DNA of 64,000 nt from Caldalkalibacillus thermarum (GTDB lineage: Bacteria; Bacillota; Bacilli; Caldalkalibacillales; Caldalkalibacillaceae): NCBI RefSeq assembly GCF_014644735.1, contig NZ_BMKZ01000003.1, forward strand, positions 1-64,000, given 5' to 3'. Position numbers and translations under genes: made by a program. Below are positions 40,482 to 51,894 of the stretch, in pieces; position 1 is the stretch's first letter; each line of letters starts with the position of its first letter. A model generated the notes under the pieces. It saw only the letters and a list, made by a program, of their open reading frames with translations. It did no database searches and was not told the DNA's origin.

Positions 40482-43190
40482 TTGAAATGGTATGTTCAGG
40501 ATGAACGGGCACTTGAACAAACGCTGCAGACCAATTTAGAAGAGGGCTTAAGCCACAAAGAAGCAGATAAAAGACTGCAAAAAGTGGGTTACAACGAGCT
40601 GGAAGACGGGCAGCGCATCTCTGCCTTTGCGCTTTTACTTGGCCAGTTTAAAGACTTTATGGTGCTTGTCTTGCTCATGGCCACGCTGATCTCAGGGTTG
40701 TTGGGGGAGTATACTGACGCCATCACCATCATTGCTATCGTGATATTAAATGCTATTTTAGGTTTTATACAAGAATTTCGGGCGGAAAAGTCATTGCAAG
40801 CACTCAAGGAGTTAACAGCGCCAACAGCCCATGTGATCCGGGACGGGAAGCTGACTGAAATTCCAGCAGCCGAACTGGTGCCAGGGGATATTGTTTATTT
40901 TGAAGCAGGAGACCGCATTCCCGCTGATTTAAGGTTGATAGAGACGAAGGGTGTTTATGTGGAGGAATCTGCTTTAACCGGGGAATCGGTGCCTGTTCAG
41001 AAAGATGAAAGGGTGATGCATAGCGAAGAGGCAGTGAGCTTGGGAGACCAGCACAATATGGCTTTTATGGGAACGATGGTGACACGCGGTTCGGGGCAAG
41101 GTGTTGTGGTGGCTACGGGCATGGCCACACAAATGGGTCAAATCGCTTCCCTGATTTCCACCACTGAATCTGTGCAGACCCCCCTGCAGCTCCGATTGGA
41201 ACAACTTGGCAAAGTGCTGATATCTGTGGCCTTGTTCCTCACAGCAGTGGTGGTTGTAACCGGGATCTGGCACGGCCATGACACCTATAAGATGTTCCTG
41301 GCCGGGGTGAGTCTGGCCGTGGCCGCCATTCCGGAAGGATTACCCGCCATTGTAACTATTGCTCTGGCATTGGGTGTGCAGAGGATGATCAAGCGCAGGG
41401 CCATTGTGCGCAAGCTTCCTTCGGTTGAAACACTTGGTTGCGCGTCAGTGATCTGCTCTGATAAAACAGGAACTTTGACTCAGAACAAGATGACAGTGAC
41501 CCATATTTGGACCAACAACGAATTAATCGAGGTAACAGGTACAGGTTATGAACCTTTTGGAGAGTTCAAACTAAATAATCAACCGGTATCTTTTGACAGC
41601 AGGCCCTATGTCAAGCAGATGCTGGAGATGGGGGTATTGTGTAATAACACCCTGTTGGAGAAGGTGGAAGAACCGGAAGGGGTATTTAAGAAAAAAGCCA
41701 GCTTTTGGGATATTACTGGTGACCCTACCGAAGGAGCTTTAGTGGTGGCAGGGGCCAAGGCCAATGTGTGGAAAGTGGAACTGGATCACGCCTATCCCCG
41801 CTTGGAGGAATTTCCCTTTGACTCTTCCCGCAAAATGATGTCGGTTCTTATCCGCTATAAAGGGGATCAACGCTATGTCATTACCAAGGGCGCACCGGAT
41901 GTTTTAATTGAACGCTGCAGCCGCGTGTTTTGGAACGGGAAGGTTACGGTCCTGACACCAACGATAAAAAGGGAAATTTTAGAGGCCAACGAAAGGCTGG
42001 CTAAAATGGCCTTGCGCAACCTGGCTATTGCTTACCGGACTGTTTCAGCCACCGAAACGGTCAGAAATGAAGAAGAGGCTGAACAGCAACTAGTCTTTGT
42101 CGGTCTGTTTGGGATGATTGATCCGCCTAGGCAGGAAGTGAAAGAGGCGATTAAGGAGTGCAAACGGGCCGGAATTAAAACGATCATGATCACTGGTGAT
42201 CACCAGAAAACAGCTGAAGCGATTGCTTTCCAATTGGGTATTTTAAGCCATGGGCAGCGCTCGTTGACCGGGAGCCAGTTAGAACGGATGAATGATAAAC
42301 AGTTTCACAATATGGTGGAAGAAGTCACTGTCTATGCTCGTGTCTCACCTGAACATAAACTGCGCATTGTCAAAGCATTGCAGGCTAAAGGACATGTTGT
42401 CGCTATGACCGGTGACGGAGTGAATGATGCACCGGCCATTAAAGCTGCAGATATTGGCATTGCGATGGGGATTACGGGGACGGATGTAACCAAAGAAGCA
42501 TCCTCTCTGATTCTGAGCGATGACAATTTTGCCACGATTAAGGCGGCTATTGAGGAAGGGCGGAACATATACGAAAATATCCGCAAATTTATCCGCTATA
42601 TGCTGGCTTCCAATGTGGGAGAAATTTTAGTCATGTTTTTGGCCATGCTCATGGCCATGCCCCTTCCCCTCGTTCCGATCCAGATTTTATGGGTGAACCT
42701 GGTCACAGATGGACTGCCAGCGATGGCCCTTGGTGTGGACCGGGCGGAAGGGAATGTGATGAACCGTCCGCCCCGGGATAGGCGGGAGAGCATTTTTGCC
42801 AATGGATTAGGGTGGAAAATCATTTCCCGTGGATTTTTGATCGGTTTAACCACCCTGGCTGCTTTTTGGATCACGCTGGAACAACAACCTGATGACCTCA
42901 CCAAAGCCCAAACCATTGCCTTTGCTACGCTGGTCATGGCCCAGTTGATCCATGTTTTTGATTGCCGCAGTGATAAATCCATTTTCAGCCGCAATCCCTT
43001 TGAAAACAAGTGGTTGCTGGTGGCCGTTGGCGTGTCTACCTTGATGCTGGTTGGCGTGATCCATATGGAAGTTATGCAACCCATTTTTAAAACAACGGCA
43101 TTGTCCCTTGTGGAGTGGTTGTTCGTGCTTGCTATGGCCGCTATTCCCTCTGTGATTTTAGGCTTTTCTCACGTGTTTCGAAGGGGATAA
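40482..43190 (+). CDS. P-type Ca2+-transporting ATPase (YloB-like)
   Basis: A 902-residue P2A-type ATPase. N-terminal cation-ATPase domain (about residues 1-70), actuator with TGESVPV (about 170), phosphorylation motif [13 protein letters not shown] (about 325-337), nucleotide-binding domain, and [13 protein letters not shown] hinge (about 640), with ten transmembrane helices. The helix-4 motif AAIPEGLPA and helix-6 NLVTDGLPA fit calcium pumps of the SERCA/PMR1 type, here expected to export calcium. TTG 40482 follows GGGGTGA; the longer open frame into the rqcH promoter region is not used. B. subtilis YloB is linked to spore calcium and heat resistance. Confidence 0.93.
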   Translation: MKWYVQDERALEQTLQTNLEEGLSHKEADKRLQKVGYNELEDGQRISAFALLLGQFKDFMVLVLLMATLISGLLGEYTDAITIIAIVILNAILGFIQEFRAEKSLQALKELTAPTAHVIRDGKLTEIPAAELVPGDIVYFEAGDRIPADLRLIETKGVYVEESALTGESVPVQKDERVMHSEEAVSLGDQHNMAFMGTMVTRGSGQGVVVATGMATQMGQIASLISTTESVQTPLQLRLEQLGKVLISVALFLTAVVVVTGIWHGHDTYKMFLAGVSLAVAAIPEGLPAIVTIALALGVQRMIKRRAIVRKLPSVETLGCASVICSDKTGTLTQNKMTVTHIWTNNELIEVTGTGYEPFGEFKLNNQPVSFDSRPYVKQMLEMGVLCNNTLLEKVEEPEGVFKKKASFWDITGDPTEGALVVAGAKANVWKVELDHAYPRLEEFPFDSSRKMMSVLIRYKGDQRYVITKGAPDVLIERCSRVFWNGKVTVLTPTIKREILEANERLAKMALRNLAIAYRTVSATETVRNEEEAEQQLVFVGLFGMIDPPRQEVKEAIKECKRAGIKTIMITGDHQKTAEAIAFQLGILSHGQRSLTGSQLERMNDKQFHNMVEEVTVYARVSPEHKLRIVKALQAKGHVVAMTGDGVNDAPAIKAADIGIAMGITGTDVTKEASSLILSDDNFATIKAAIEEGRNIYENIRKFIRYMLASNVGEILVMFLAMLMAMPLPLVPIQILWVNLVTDGLPAMALGVDRAEGNVMNRPPRDRRESIFANGLGWKIISRGFLIGLTTLAAFWITLEQQPDDLTKAQTIAFATLVMAQLIHVFDCRSDKSIFSRNPFENKWLLVAVGVSTLMLVGVIHMEVMQPIFKTTALSLVEWLFVLAMAAIPSVILGFSHVFRRG

Positions 43191-43299
43191 AGATGAGACA
43201 ATAATGATCAGACAACATCATTGATACTGGGCCCCTGTCCCGTAAGCAGTCTGTCGGTATGTAAACAGCCTTGGCGGGGAGGGGACGTCTCTTTTTTAC

Positions 43300-43328
43300 T
43301 TGTAACCTTTACAAAAATTGATTAGAAT
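43300..43328 (+). promoter_or_regulatory. SigA-type promoter of yicC-remA-gmk-rpoZ
   Basis: TTGTAA at 43300-43305, 17-base spacer, TAGAAT at 43323-43328. The start of transcription would be only about 15 bases before the yicC ATG at 43350. Confidence 0.6.
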
Positions 43329-43349
43329 GTTGAATGGAAGTGATGTTGC

Positions 43350-44225
43350 ATGAGGAGCATGACCGGATACGGCAGGCAAGAAACGGTGATTGGGGACCTC
43401 CGTTGTACAATTGAGGTCAAATCTGTCAATCACCGCTTTTGTGAAGTGTCTGTCCGCATGCCAAAAGCATTGAGCCAATATGAAGAAGCGATTAAAAAAT
43501 GTGTCACCAGCCAGATTCAAAGGGGACGAATTGAGGTATATATTCACCTGCATACTGAGCAATGGTCGGGGCGCAAAGTGCAAGTCGACTGGGGACTGGC
43601 GGAAGCGTATTACCAGGCGCTGTGCAGCTTAAAGGAACGTTACGGCCTGTCTGGTTCCTTAACACTCAATGAGTTGTTGCAACTGCCTGATCTGATCTCC
43701 CTTGAAGAGACCGAAGATATGGAACCCTATAAGGAAGGGCTTCTGGAGGGGGTCAGCCAGGCTGTAGACAAGCTGGTGGCCATGCGTGAGCAAGAGGGTG
43801 CAGCCCTGGCCAAAGATTTAGAACAACGGAATCAGACCGTTTTGTTAACGGTAAACAAAATAGAAGCTTATGCGCCCCAGGTGAAAGCGCACTATCAACA
43901 ATGTTTGGAGCAGCGGGTCAGGGAATTTCTCCAAAACAGGGCGGAAGTAGATGAATCCCGCCTGTTGACAGAAGTGGCCGTCTTCGCCGATAAAGCGGAT
44001 ATTAGTGAAGAGTGCACAAGACTCAGAAGCCATTGCCGACAGTTTAAGGATTTGCTGACAAGTGAAGGGCCTGTGGGACGTAAATTGGAGTTTCTCGTCC
44101 AGGAAATGAACCGGGAAGTCAATACCATTGGTTCAAAAGCCCAAGCCATTCAAATCAGTCAATGGGTGATTGAACTGAAAAGCCAGCTCGAAAAAATAAG
44201 GGAACAAGTTCAAAATGTAGAATAA
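43350..44225 (+). CDS. YicC/YloC-family endoribonuclease
   Basis: A 291-residue protein of the YicC family. N-terminal MRSMTGYGRQE and EVKSVNHRFCEVSVRMP (about residues 24-40) and the C-terminal DUF1732 domain (VGRKLEFLVQEMNREVNTIGSKA near 240-265) are both present. YicC proteins are metal-dependent endoribonucleases; the B. subtilis member YloC belongs to the same operon as remA and gmk. GGAAGTG precedes the ATG. Cotranscribed with the next three genes. Confidence 0.92.
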   Translation: MRSMTGYGRQETVIGDLRCTIEVKSVNHRFCEVSVRMPKALSQYEEAIKKCVTSQIQRGRIEVYIHLHTEQWSGRKVQVDWGLAEAYYQALCSLKERYGLSGSLTLNELLQLPDLISLEETEDMEPYKEGLLEGVSQAVDKLVAMREQEGAALAKDLEQRNQTVLLTVNKIEAYAPQVKAHYQQCLEQRVREFLQNRAEVDESRLLTEVAVFADKADISEECTRLRSHCRQFKDLLTSEGPVGRKLEFLVQEMNREVNTIGSKAQAIQISQWVIELKSQLEKIREQVQNVE

Positions 44226-44258
44226 CGGGCTCTAATGAGCCGGCAGGAGGTTAATGGT

Positions 44259-44522
44259 TTGTCTATCCAATTGATTAATATTGGTTTCGGCAATATTGTC
44301 AATGCCAACCGGATTATTTCAATTGTCAGCCCCGAGTCACAACCGATCAAGCGTTTTATCAACCAGGCAAAGGAACGTCAAATGTTAATTGATGCCACAT
44401 ATGGCAGGCGTACGCGGGCTGTGATCATCATGGACAGCGACCACGTGATTTTGTCTGCCGTGCAGCCGGAAACCGTTGCCCAGCGCCTTGGCTCAACTCG
44501 CGAAGATATTGTGGTAGAGTAA
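44259..44522 (+). CDS. remA: Extracellular matrix regulator RemA (DUF370)
   Basis: An 87-residue DNA-binding protein that activates biofilm-matrix and osmoprotection genes in B. subtilis. The sequence [20 protein letters not shown] at the start and [20 protein letters not shown] later is diagnostic. TTG 44259 is chosen because AGGAGG is at 44245-44250 and the homologue starts here; the in-frame ATG 44235 would add eight residues that include the translation of the ribosome site. Between yicC and gmk, as in Bacillus. Confidence 0.92.
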   Translation: MSIQLINIGFGNIVNANRIISIVSPESQPIKRFINQAKERQMLIDATYGRRTRAVIIMDSDHVILSAVQPETVAQRLGSTREDIVVE

Positions 44523-44542
44523 AAGACATTGTGGAAGAATAA

Positions 44543-45181
<639 letters not shown>

Positions 45182-45182
45182 A

Positions 45183-45392
45183 ATGCTGTACCCTTCCATT
45201 GATGATCTGATGAAAAAAGTAGACTCCAAGTATAAATTAGTGACTTTGGCCGCTAAAAGAGCCAGAGAATTGCGTGACAAAGGAAATCCTTACATTAAGG
45301 ATCCAAAGTCTCACAAATATGTGGGAGTAGCTCTGGAAGAAATTATTTCTGGTTACATTACTTATGAAGAGGAAAAACAATCTGAAAAATAA
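45183..45392 (+). CDS. rpoZ: RNA polymerase omega subunit
   Basis: A 69-residue omega subunit with the conserved [18 protein letters not shown] stretch near the start and [15 protein letters not shown] later. It helps assemble the beta-prime subunit. Starts one base after gmk behind AAGGAGG; followed by a terminator, so it ends this operon. Confidence 0.95.
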   Translation: MLYPSIDDLMKKVDSKYKLVTLAAKRARELRDKGNPYIKDPKSHKYVGVALEEIISGYITYEEEKQSEK

Positions 45393-45406
45393 GTGATGAC
45401 ACAACC

Positions 45407-45435
45407 ATAACAACCGTTAAGGTTGTTATTTTTTT
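45407..45435 (+). terminator. Intrinsic terminator after rpoZ
   Basis: ATAACAACC (45407-45415) pairs perfectly with GGTTGTTAT (45421-45429), 5-base loop, running into a T tract. Confidence 0.85.
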
Positions 45436-45456
45436 AAGAAGAAATGGGGGATTTGT

Positions 45457-46707
45457 GTGGGTGTCAAAGGTAAAACCATTGTTCTAGGGGTAACGGGTGG
45501 GATTGCGGCTTATAAGGCCTGTATCATTTGCAGTCAATTGCAGCAAAAGGGAGCCCGCATACGGGTCATTATGACTCACTCGGCAACCCGGTTTGTTCAG
45601 CCCTTAACCTTTCAAACCTTGTCCCATCATCATGTTTACACCGACACGTTTGAAGAACATGACCCGTCCGGGGTGGCTCATATTGATTTAGCGGATGAGG
45701 CGGACTTGTTTTTAATTGCACCAGCGACCGCCAATATCATTGGGAAATTGGCCAACGGCATAGCTGATGATATGCTCTCCACCACCCTGCTGGCCACCCA
45801 GGCACCGGTGTGGATGGCACCGGCCATGAATGGTCACATGTATGAACATCCTGCTGTACAAGAAAACATAACCAAACTGAAAGTGCGAGGCGTACATCTG
45901 ATTGAACCGGGCTCCGGTCTTTTGGCCTGCGGTTATGTGGGCAAAGGACGCATGGCGGAACCGGAGGAAATTATAAGCGCAGTGGAACAATATTTTGAAA
46001 CGGGAAACCCGCAGGGAGAACCGGTTGGTGATAAAGCAGTTAAACACTGGTGGCAAGGCAAAAGGGTGCTTGTCACGGCAGGGCCAACCCAGGAACCACT
46101 GGATCCCGTCCGGTATTTAACCAATCACTCATCGGGAAAAATGGGGTATGCCCTAACCAAAGTGCTGGCTGGAATGGGAGCTGAGGTTGTTCTGGTTTCG
46201 GGTCCCACAGCACTTGATGTTCCCCAGGGGGTAAAGAAGTATATCTCCGTTGTTACAGCGGATGAGATGTACCAAGCAGTGCTGCGTCATTACTCTTCCG
46301 TTGATGCGGTGTTCAAAGCTGCTGCCGTGGCCGATTATCATCCGATAAACAAGTCAGAACAAAAAATTAAAAAAGATGCGGAGGAAATCACAATCACCTT
46401 CAAAAAAAACAAAGATATTCTCAAAGCGCTGGGGGAACGCAAAAAGGGGCAAATATTGGTCGGTTTTGCTGCTGAAACCCATGATCTGGACATATATGCC
46501 CGTGCCAAACTGCAAAACAAGAATTTAGACTTTATTGTCGCCAACAATGTGTCTAAGGAAGGGGCCGGTTTTGGCACGGATACCAACGCCGTCACCATTT
46601 ATGACCGGTGGGGCGGAAAAGTGGATGTGCCGCTTTTGCCCAAGGAAGAAGTGGCTTACCAAATTGTGAAGGTGGTGGCTGAGCGGCATGGGCTGCATAA
46701 GGAATGA
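45457..46707 (+). CDS. coaBC: Phosphopantothenoylcysteine decarboxylase/synthetase
   Basis: A 416-residue fusion of two coenzyme A biosynthesis enzymes. N-terminal CoaC flavoprotein (about residues 1-185; GVTGGIAAYKA at the start, PAMNGHMYEHP near 128) and C-terminal CoaB (about 200-410; VLVTAGPTQEPLDPVRYLTN and FKAAAVADYHP). It converts 4'-phosphopantothenate and cysteine to phosphopantetheine. GTG 45457 follows GGGGG. The end overlaps priA by 20 bases. Confidence 0.95.
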   Translation: MGVKGKTIVLGVTGGIAAYKACIICSQLQQKGARIRVIMTHSATRFVQPLTFQTLSHHHVYTDTFEEHDPSGVAHIDLADEADLFLIAPATANIIGKLANGIADDMLSTTLLATQAPVWMAPAMNGHMYEHPAVQENITKLKVRGVHLIEPGSGLLACGYVGKGRMAEPEEIISAVEQYFETGNPQGEPVGDKAVKHWWQGKRVLVTAGPTQEPLDPVRYLTNHSSGKMGYALTKVLAGMGAEVVLVSGPTALDVPQGVKKYISVVTADEMYQAVLRHYSSVDAVFKAAAVADYHPINKSEQKIKKDAEEITITFKKNKDILKALGERKKGQILVGFAAETHDLDIYARAKLQNKNLDFIVANNVSKEGAGFGTDTNAVTIYDRWGGKVDVPLLPKEEVAYQIVKVVAERHGLHKE

Positions 46708-49021
46708 TAACCTGCCTGCTGGTGGCCCCATTGCCGAGGTGATTGTGGACGTTCCTGTTCTTGGTGCTGACAAGCCCTATGATTATCGTATTCCCCCGGA
46801 TCTTTCCGGTCAGGTCCAGCCAGGATCAAGGGTCGCGGTTCCTTTTGGCCCGCGGAAAGTGCAAGGTTACGTCATAAACATTAAGGGGAAAGAAACGCAT
46901 CAGGGTCAGTTAAAACATATAGAAGCTGTTTTAGATGACCAGCCGCCTTTAACCGAGGAGCTGTTAGCCCTGTCTGAATGGATGAGTGAAAAATATGTTT
47001 GCTTTAGAAGCACAGCCATTCAGGCCATGTTGCCCAGCGCCTTAAAAGCAAGAACCTCGAAAGAAGTGATTGAGAGCCCAAGCGGAGAAAAACAAGTGGT
47101 ATATGAGATCAGTGACAATGTTACCGCGAGGCGCGTCTCTTATGTAACCTTGTTAAAAGAAGCAAAAGATGTGCCGCGTTTGTTGCAGGAACTCCCTAAA
47201 CAAGCGTTGAAACAACGGGCTATTCTCGGCTATCTTTTGGAGCATGAGGGTAAAGTGATGTTGACGGAGCTCCTTCAAGCCTGTCAGGCTTCCAGGTCGT
47301 CAGTTCAGTCCTTGCAGGAGAAAGGAATTGTGACCATCGCAACGGAAGAAGTGGAACGGGATCCCTATGCCGGGCGGTCATTTGCTAAAACCGATCCCTT
47401 GCCCCTGACCCCAGCTCAAAAAGAGGTTTTTGGCCATATTATCAAGGCCATAGAAAAAGAACAGTTTCAAACCTATTTGTTGCATGGTGTAACAGGAAGT
47501 GGGAAGACTGAGGTATATTTGCAGGCGATTGCCCATGTGCTGAAAAAGGGAAAAGAAGCTATTGTGCTTGTGCCCGAAATTTCCCTTACCCCCCAGATGG
47601 TAGAGCGGTTTAAGGGACGCTTTGGCGACCAGGTGGCGGTGGTCCATAGCCGGTTGTCTGTAGGGGAGCGATATGATACCTGGAGGAAAATCCGCAATGG
47701 CCAAGCTAAGATTGTGATTGGTGCCCGCTCCGCCTTGTTTGCTCCATTTGAGAGACTGGGACTTATTATTATCGACGAAGAACATGAAAGCTCATACAAG
47801 CAGGAGGAAAATCCTAGATACCATGCCAGGGATGTGGCAATTTTCAGAGGTCAGTATCATCAAGCTCCCGTTATTTTAGGGAGTGCTACACCGAGTTTAG
47901 AAAGTTACGCCCGGGCCCGCAAAAACGTTTATACCCTGTTGTCCTTAAAGGAACGGGTTCATGGACGAGCACTTCCGAAAGTGGAAGTGGTGGACATGCG
48001 TCAGGAGCTGCAGTCAGGCAACCGGACTTTATTCAGCCGCCATCTGTACCAGAAGATAGAAGAACGCCTGGAGCGGAAAGAACAGATGGTCCTGTTTATT
48101 AACCGCAGAGGATTCTCCACCTTTGTGATGTGCAGAGACTGTGGATTTGTGCTGCAATGTCCCCACTGTGACATTTCCTTGACTTATCATAAAGTGAATC
48201 ATACGTGCCGCTGCCACTATTGCGGCCATACTGAGCGCCAGCTGATGAGGTGTCCCAACTGCCAAAGTGAACACATTCGTTTTTTTGGTACAGGTACCCA
48301 AAAAGTAGAAGAAGCATTGGCACAAACATTTCCAGGTATCCGCGTCATTCGGATGGATGTGGATACCACCAGGCGCAAAGGTGCACACGAAAAACTGCTT
48401 CATGCTTTTGGCCAGCACAAGGCAGATTGTCTTTTGGGCACCCAGATGATTGCCAAAGGATTAGACTTCGACAATGTAACGTTGGTAGGCGTTATTGCGG
48501 CTGATTCTATGCTGCACTTGCCTGATTTTAGGGCAGCTGAACGGACGTTTCAACTGCTGACCCAAGTGAGCGGACGGGCCGGCCGTCGCCAGAAACCAGG
48601 GGAAGTTGTCATTCAGACCTATACACCTGACCATTACAGCATCCAATGTGCCAGCCAGCATGATTATCACACTTTTTATGAGCAAGAGATGCGTTATCGT
48701 TTTCAAAAAGGCTATCCTCCTTTTTATTATCTCAGTTTGCTCTTATTTTCCCATCCGGATTTAACCTATTGCATCAAAGCGGCAGAGGAAGCTGCCAACT
48801 GGCTGAAACCCAGGCTTTCTAAACAGAGTCAGGTTTTAGGCCCCGTTGCCGCGCCAATTCCTAAGATAAAGGATAGATATCGGTACCAGTGCATGATAAA
48901 ATATAAAAACGAGTCCCAACTTAGCCGGTTACTCATGGAGCTGTTCTATTACATGCAGCCTCACATAGCCAAATATCACTTGCAACTTCAGATTGATATG
49001 GAGCCTCAAGTGATTTTGTGA
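46688..49021 (+). CDS. priA: Primosomal replication protein PriA (DNA helicase)
   Basis: A 777-residue 3'-5' helicase that restarts stalled replication forks. N-terminal 3'-DNA-binding domain (about 15-110), helicase with Walker A GVTGSGKTEVY (about 268-278) and DEEH (about 363), and two zinc-binding groups with eight cysteines (CRDCGFVLQCPHC and CHYCGH...RCPNC, about 480-530). ATG 46688 lies inside coaBC. A start a few codons later near the conserved IAEVIVDVP cannot be excluded. The stop overlaps the upstream end of the def frame. Confidence 0.95.
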   Translation: MGCIRNDNLPAGGPIAEVIVDVPVLGADKPYDYRIPPDLSGQVQPGSRVAVPFGPRKVQGYVINIKGKETHQGQLKHIEAVLDDQPPLTEELLALSEWMSEKYVCFRSTAIQAMLPSALKARTSKEVIESPSGEKQVVYEISDNVTARRVSYVTLLKEAKDVPRLLQELPKQALKQRAILGYLLEHEGKVMLTELLQACQASRSSVQSLQEKGIVTIATEEVERDPYAGRSFAKTDPLPLTPAQKEVFGHIIKAIEKEQFQTYLLHGVTGSGKTEVYLQAIAHVLKKGKEAIVLVPEISLTPQMVERFKGRFGDQVAVVHSRLSVGERYDTWRKIRNGQAKIVIGARSALFAPFERLGLIIIDEEHESSYKQEENPRYHARDVAIFRGQYHQAPVILGSATPSLESYARARKNVYTLLSLKERVHGRALPKVEVVDMRQELQSGNRTLFSRHLYQKIEERLERKEQMVLFINRRGFSTFVMCRDCGFVLQCPHCDISLTYHKVNHTCRCHYCGHTERQLMRCPNCQSEHIRFFGTGTQKVEEALAQTFPGIRVIRMDVDTTRRKGAHEKLLHAFGQHKADCLLGTQMIAKGLDFDNVTLVGVIAADSMLHLPDFRAAERTFQLLTQVSGRAGRRQKPGEVVIQTYTPDHYSIQCASQHDYHTFYEQEMRYRFQKGYPPFYYLSLLLFSHPDLTYCIKAAEEAANWLKPRLSKQSQVLGPVAAPIPKIKDRYRYQCMIKYKNESQLSRLLMELFYYMQPHIAKYHLQLQIDMEPQVIL

Positions 49022-49041
49022 TTAAAAGGAGTGAACACAAC

Positions 49042-49521
49042 TTGGGCGTACGCGCAATTGTCAAATATCCTGACCCTGTTTTACGGGAAAAAGCGGTTGA
49101 AGTTAAACGTATTGACGAACGTTTTCATCGTTTGCTGGATGATATGGCTGAAACGATGTATGCGGCTGAAGGAGTTGGTTTGGCTGCTCCCCAAGTGGGG
49201 ATTTCCAAACGGGTATTTGTGGTGGACGTTGGTGATGAAAATGGATTGCTTGAATTTATTAATCCGGAGATTATTGTCAAGGAAGGGGAACAAATCGGCC
49301 CGGAAGGCTGTCTCAGTATACCCGGAGTAAATGGTGAAGTGCGCCGGGCCCAAAAAATTAAAGTGCGTGCGATAGACCGGAACGGTGAGACGTTTGAATT
49401 GGAGGCCGAGGATCTGCTGGCCAGAGCCATTCAGCATGAACTGGATCATTTGAACGGGGTCTTGTTTATAGATATTGCGGAGAGAATTTATGATAAGGAG
49501 AATGAGCAATCCTCCTCTTAA
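49042..49521 (+). CDS. def: Peptide deformylase
   Basis: A 159-residue metalloenzyme that removes the formyl group from new proteins. All three motifs are present: GVGLAAPQVG, EGCLSIPG and QHELDHLNG. TTG 49042 is chosen as it gives the usual start (MGVRAIVKYPDPVL) behind AAAAGGAGTGA; the longer frame from GTG 49018 overlaps the priA stop and has no ribosome site. def and fmt are adjacent, as in most bacteria. Confidence 0.94.
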   Translation: MGVRAIVKYPDPVLREKAVEVKRIDERFHRLLDDMAETMYAAEGVGLAAPQVGISKRVFVVDVGDENGLLEFINPEIIVKEGEQIGPEGCLSIPGVNGEVRRAQKIKVRAIDRNGETFELEAEDLLARAIQHELDHLNGVLFIDIAERIYDKENEQSSS

Positions 49522-49558
49522 CACTTGTTTTAGCGTGACCATGAAAGGAGCAGCTGCT

Positions 49559-50503
49559 ATGAAAATCGTGTTTATGGGCACGCCTGATTTCGCTGTGCCC
49601 TCTCTGTCCATGTTAATCGAAAATGGGTATCACGTGGCCGGAGTGGTGACTCAGCCAGACCGCCCTAAAGGAAGAAAGCGCCAGCTCGCCCCTCCGCCTG
49701 TCAAACAGGCGGCTCTTCGTTATCATTTGCCTGTGCTGCAGCCCGATACACTTAAAGATCGCGATGTGCTTAACCAATTAAAGGACTGGGCACCTGACCT
49801 GATTGTGACAGCCGCATTTGGCCAGCTGTTGCCCCCGGAGGTTTTGCAGCTGCCTCCCTTGGGCTGCATCAATGTCCATGCCTCTTTGCTGCCAAAGTAC
49901 AGGGGAGGGGCTCCCATTCACCGGGCCATTATGAATGGGGAAAAGGAGACCGGGGTAACGATCATGTACATGGTTGAAAAACTGGATGCAGGAGATATCC
50001 TCACCCAGGTCCGCGTCCCCATTGACGACCACGATGATGTGGGAACTTTACATGATAAGCTGAGTCAAGGAGGGGCTGAACTGTTAATTCAAACGCTGCC
50101 GCGGCTAGAGAGAGGAGAGATCTCTCCCATCCCACAAGATGACGCTTTGGCCACCTACGCACCCGTCATTAAACGGGAAGATGAGCGGATTGATTGGTCC
50201 AAGCCCCATCATGCCGTTTACAATCACATCCGCGGTTTGCGCCCCTTTCCGGTAGCCTTTACCACTGTTAACGGGCAACCTTTGAAGGTGTGGAAAGCAA
50301 TAAAAACGGATCAGGAGCAGCAAAACTTTGCTTCAGGGACCATTTACCGTTTGGACGAGACAGGGATTGGCGTGGTATGCGGAGATGGTGTAGGACTCAT
50401 TTTAACCGAGATTCAACCGTCCGGAAAAAAAAGGATGTCTGCCGCTGATTTTTTGAGAGGGGCAGGAGCCGAGTGGCGCATTGGTCAGCGCCTGGGAACT
50501 TAA
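49559..50503 (+). CDS. fmt: Methionyl-tRNA formyltransferase
   Basis: A 314-residue enzyme that formylates initiator Met-tRNA. N-terminal formyltransferase domain starting MKIVFMGTPDFAVPSL, with the catalytic segment INVHASLLPKYRGGAPI near residues 102-118, and a C-terminal OB-fold (from about 205). AAAGGAG precedes ATG 49559; the open frame extends further left into def but lacks a start site. Cotranscribed with def and rsmB. Confidence 0.96.
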   Translation: MKIVFMGTPDFAVPSLSMLIENGYHVAGVVTQPDRPKGRKRQLAPPPVKQAALRYHLPVLQPDTLKDRDVLNQLKDWAPDLIVTAAFGQLLPPEVLQLPPLGCINVHASLLPKYRGGAPIHRAIMNGEKETGVTIMYMVEKLDAGDILTQVRVPIDDHDDVGTLHDKLSQGGAELLIQTLPRLERGEISPIPQDDALATYAPVIKREDERIDWSKPHHAVYNHIRGLRPFPVAFTTVNGQPLKVWKAIKTDQEQQNFASGTIYRLDETGIGVVCGDGVGLILTEIQPSGKKRMSAADFLRGAGAEWRIGQRLGT

Positions 50504-50545
50504 ATTTACTTGGCAACTTGAAGACTTGGAAACGGGAGTAGAACA

Positions 50546-51835
50546 ATGGCAAATCCAAGAGCATTGGCCCTTGATGTTTTAATCAAGGTAGAAGAACAAA
50601 AAGCATACAGTCACTTAGTGTTGAATCAAGTATTAAACAAGCACCGCCAGCTTGATTTGCGGGATCGCCATTTGTTGACGGAGCTTGTTTACGGCACTAT
50701 TCAGCACCAGCGGCTCTTAGATTTCTATTTGGAGCCTTATCTCAAGCAGGGAATGGCTAAGTTGGATGTATGGGTAAAGCAATTGTTAAGGCTTAGTGCT
50801 TATCAATTATTTTTTTTGACCCGAATTCCATCCTATGCGGTGGTAAATGAAGCGGTAAAACTGGCTAAAAAACGGGGGCACCGCGGAATCCAGGGACTGA
50901 TCAACGGGGTACTGCGCAATCTGTTGCGCGAGCCCAAGCGTTCACTTGACACCATTTGCGATCCTGTGGAGCGTATTGCCGTTGAAACTTCCCATCCCAC
51001 ATGGCTGGTGGCCCGCTGGACAGAACAATTCGGATTAAAAACAGCGCAAGAGATATGCCGGGCGAACAATGAACGCCCAGTTTTAACGGTTCGTGTCAAC
51101 CCGTTAAAAGCATCCAAACAAGAAGTGATGGACCACTTAAGAGCGTTGGGATATCATGTCAGTGAAACGGCCGTAGCCCAACAAGGGCTGAGAGTGGAAA
51201 ATCCGGCCAAGTTAATGGAATCCTCCCTGTTTAAACAAGGTTATTTTACCATCCAGTCAGAAAGCTCTATGTTGGTTGCCCCCCTTTTGAGGCCTGAGCC
51301 TGGGATGAAAGTGTTGGATCTGTGTGCCGCTCCCGGAGGGAAAACCACCCATTTAGCTGAGCTGATGGATAACAGAGGACATGTTGTGGCCAACGATGTT
51401 CATGCCCACAAACTTAAATTAATTAAAAAGGCTGCAAAGCGGTTAGGAATTACAATCATTAATGTCACCGCTTATGATGGGACCACAGTCAGCCCCGGGC
51501 AGCTGGGACATTTTGAGAGAATATTGGTTGACGCACCTTGCAGTGGTTTTGGTGTGATTAAACATAAACCCGACCTTAAGTGGCACAAACGGCCTGAAGA
51601 TATCAAACAGATTGCTGAGTTACAGCTTCAATTGTTAACCCGTGCTGCCCAGCTGTTAATACCTGGGGGACAGCTGGTGTACAGCACGTGCACCATTGAC
51701 CGGGAGGAAAATGAAAGTGTGATCACACGCTTTTTGGAGGATCACCCTGATTTTGAGGTGGGAGAGATACGTCAAATTTTTCCCCAAGACTTTGGTTCTG
51801 ACGGATTTTTTATGGCGAAGTTAAACAAAGCATGA
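50546..51835 (+). CDS. rsmB: 16S rRNA cytosine-C5 methyltransferase RsmB
   Basis: A 429-residue enzyme of the Sun/RsmB family that methylates C967 (E. coli numbering) of 16S rRNA. N-terminal NusB-like domain (about residues 1-130) and C-terminal methyltransferase with AdoMet motif LDLCAAPGGKTTHLAE, the DAPCSGFG motif IV cysteine, and STCTIDREENE, the catalytic motif VI cysteine. GGGAG precedes the ATG. In B. subtilis rlmN follows; here prpC follows directly. Confidence 0.94.
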   Translation: MANPRALALDVLIKVEEQKAYSHLVLNQVLNKHRQLDLRDRHLLTELVYGTIQHQRLLDFYLEPYLKQGMAKLDVWVKQLLRLSAYQLFFLTRIPSYAVVNEAVKLAKKRGHRGIQGLINGVLRNLLREPKRSLDTICDPVERIAVETSHPTWLVARWTEQFGLKTAQEICRANNERPVLTVRVNPLKASKQEVMDHLRALGYHVSETAVAQQGLRVENPAKLMESSLFKQGYFTIQSESSMLVAPLLRPEPGMKVLDLCAAPGGKTTHLAELMDNRGHVVANDVHAHKLKLIKKAAKRLGITIINVTAYDGTTVSPGQLGHFERILVDAPCSGFGVIKHKPDLKWHKRPEDIKQIAELQLQLLTRAAQLLIPGGQLVYSTCTIDREENESVITRFLEDHPDFEVGEIRQIFPQDFGSDGFFMAKLNKA

Positions 51836-51894
51836 TAGAGTATGTTAAAGCATGGTAGTAACGATAGAGCAGAAGGTAAGTTGAGGTGACCCCA

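Noticed and set aside
43190-43295. GC-rich stem after the calcium ATPase gene as a terminator
   Set aside because: The pairing needs bulges and a very long loop; the T run at 43291 may be incidental.
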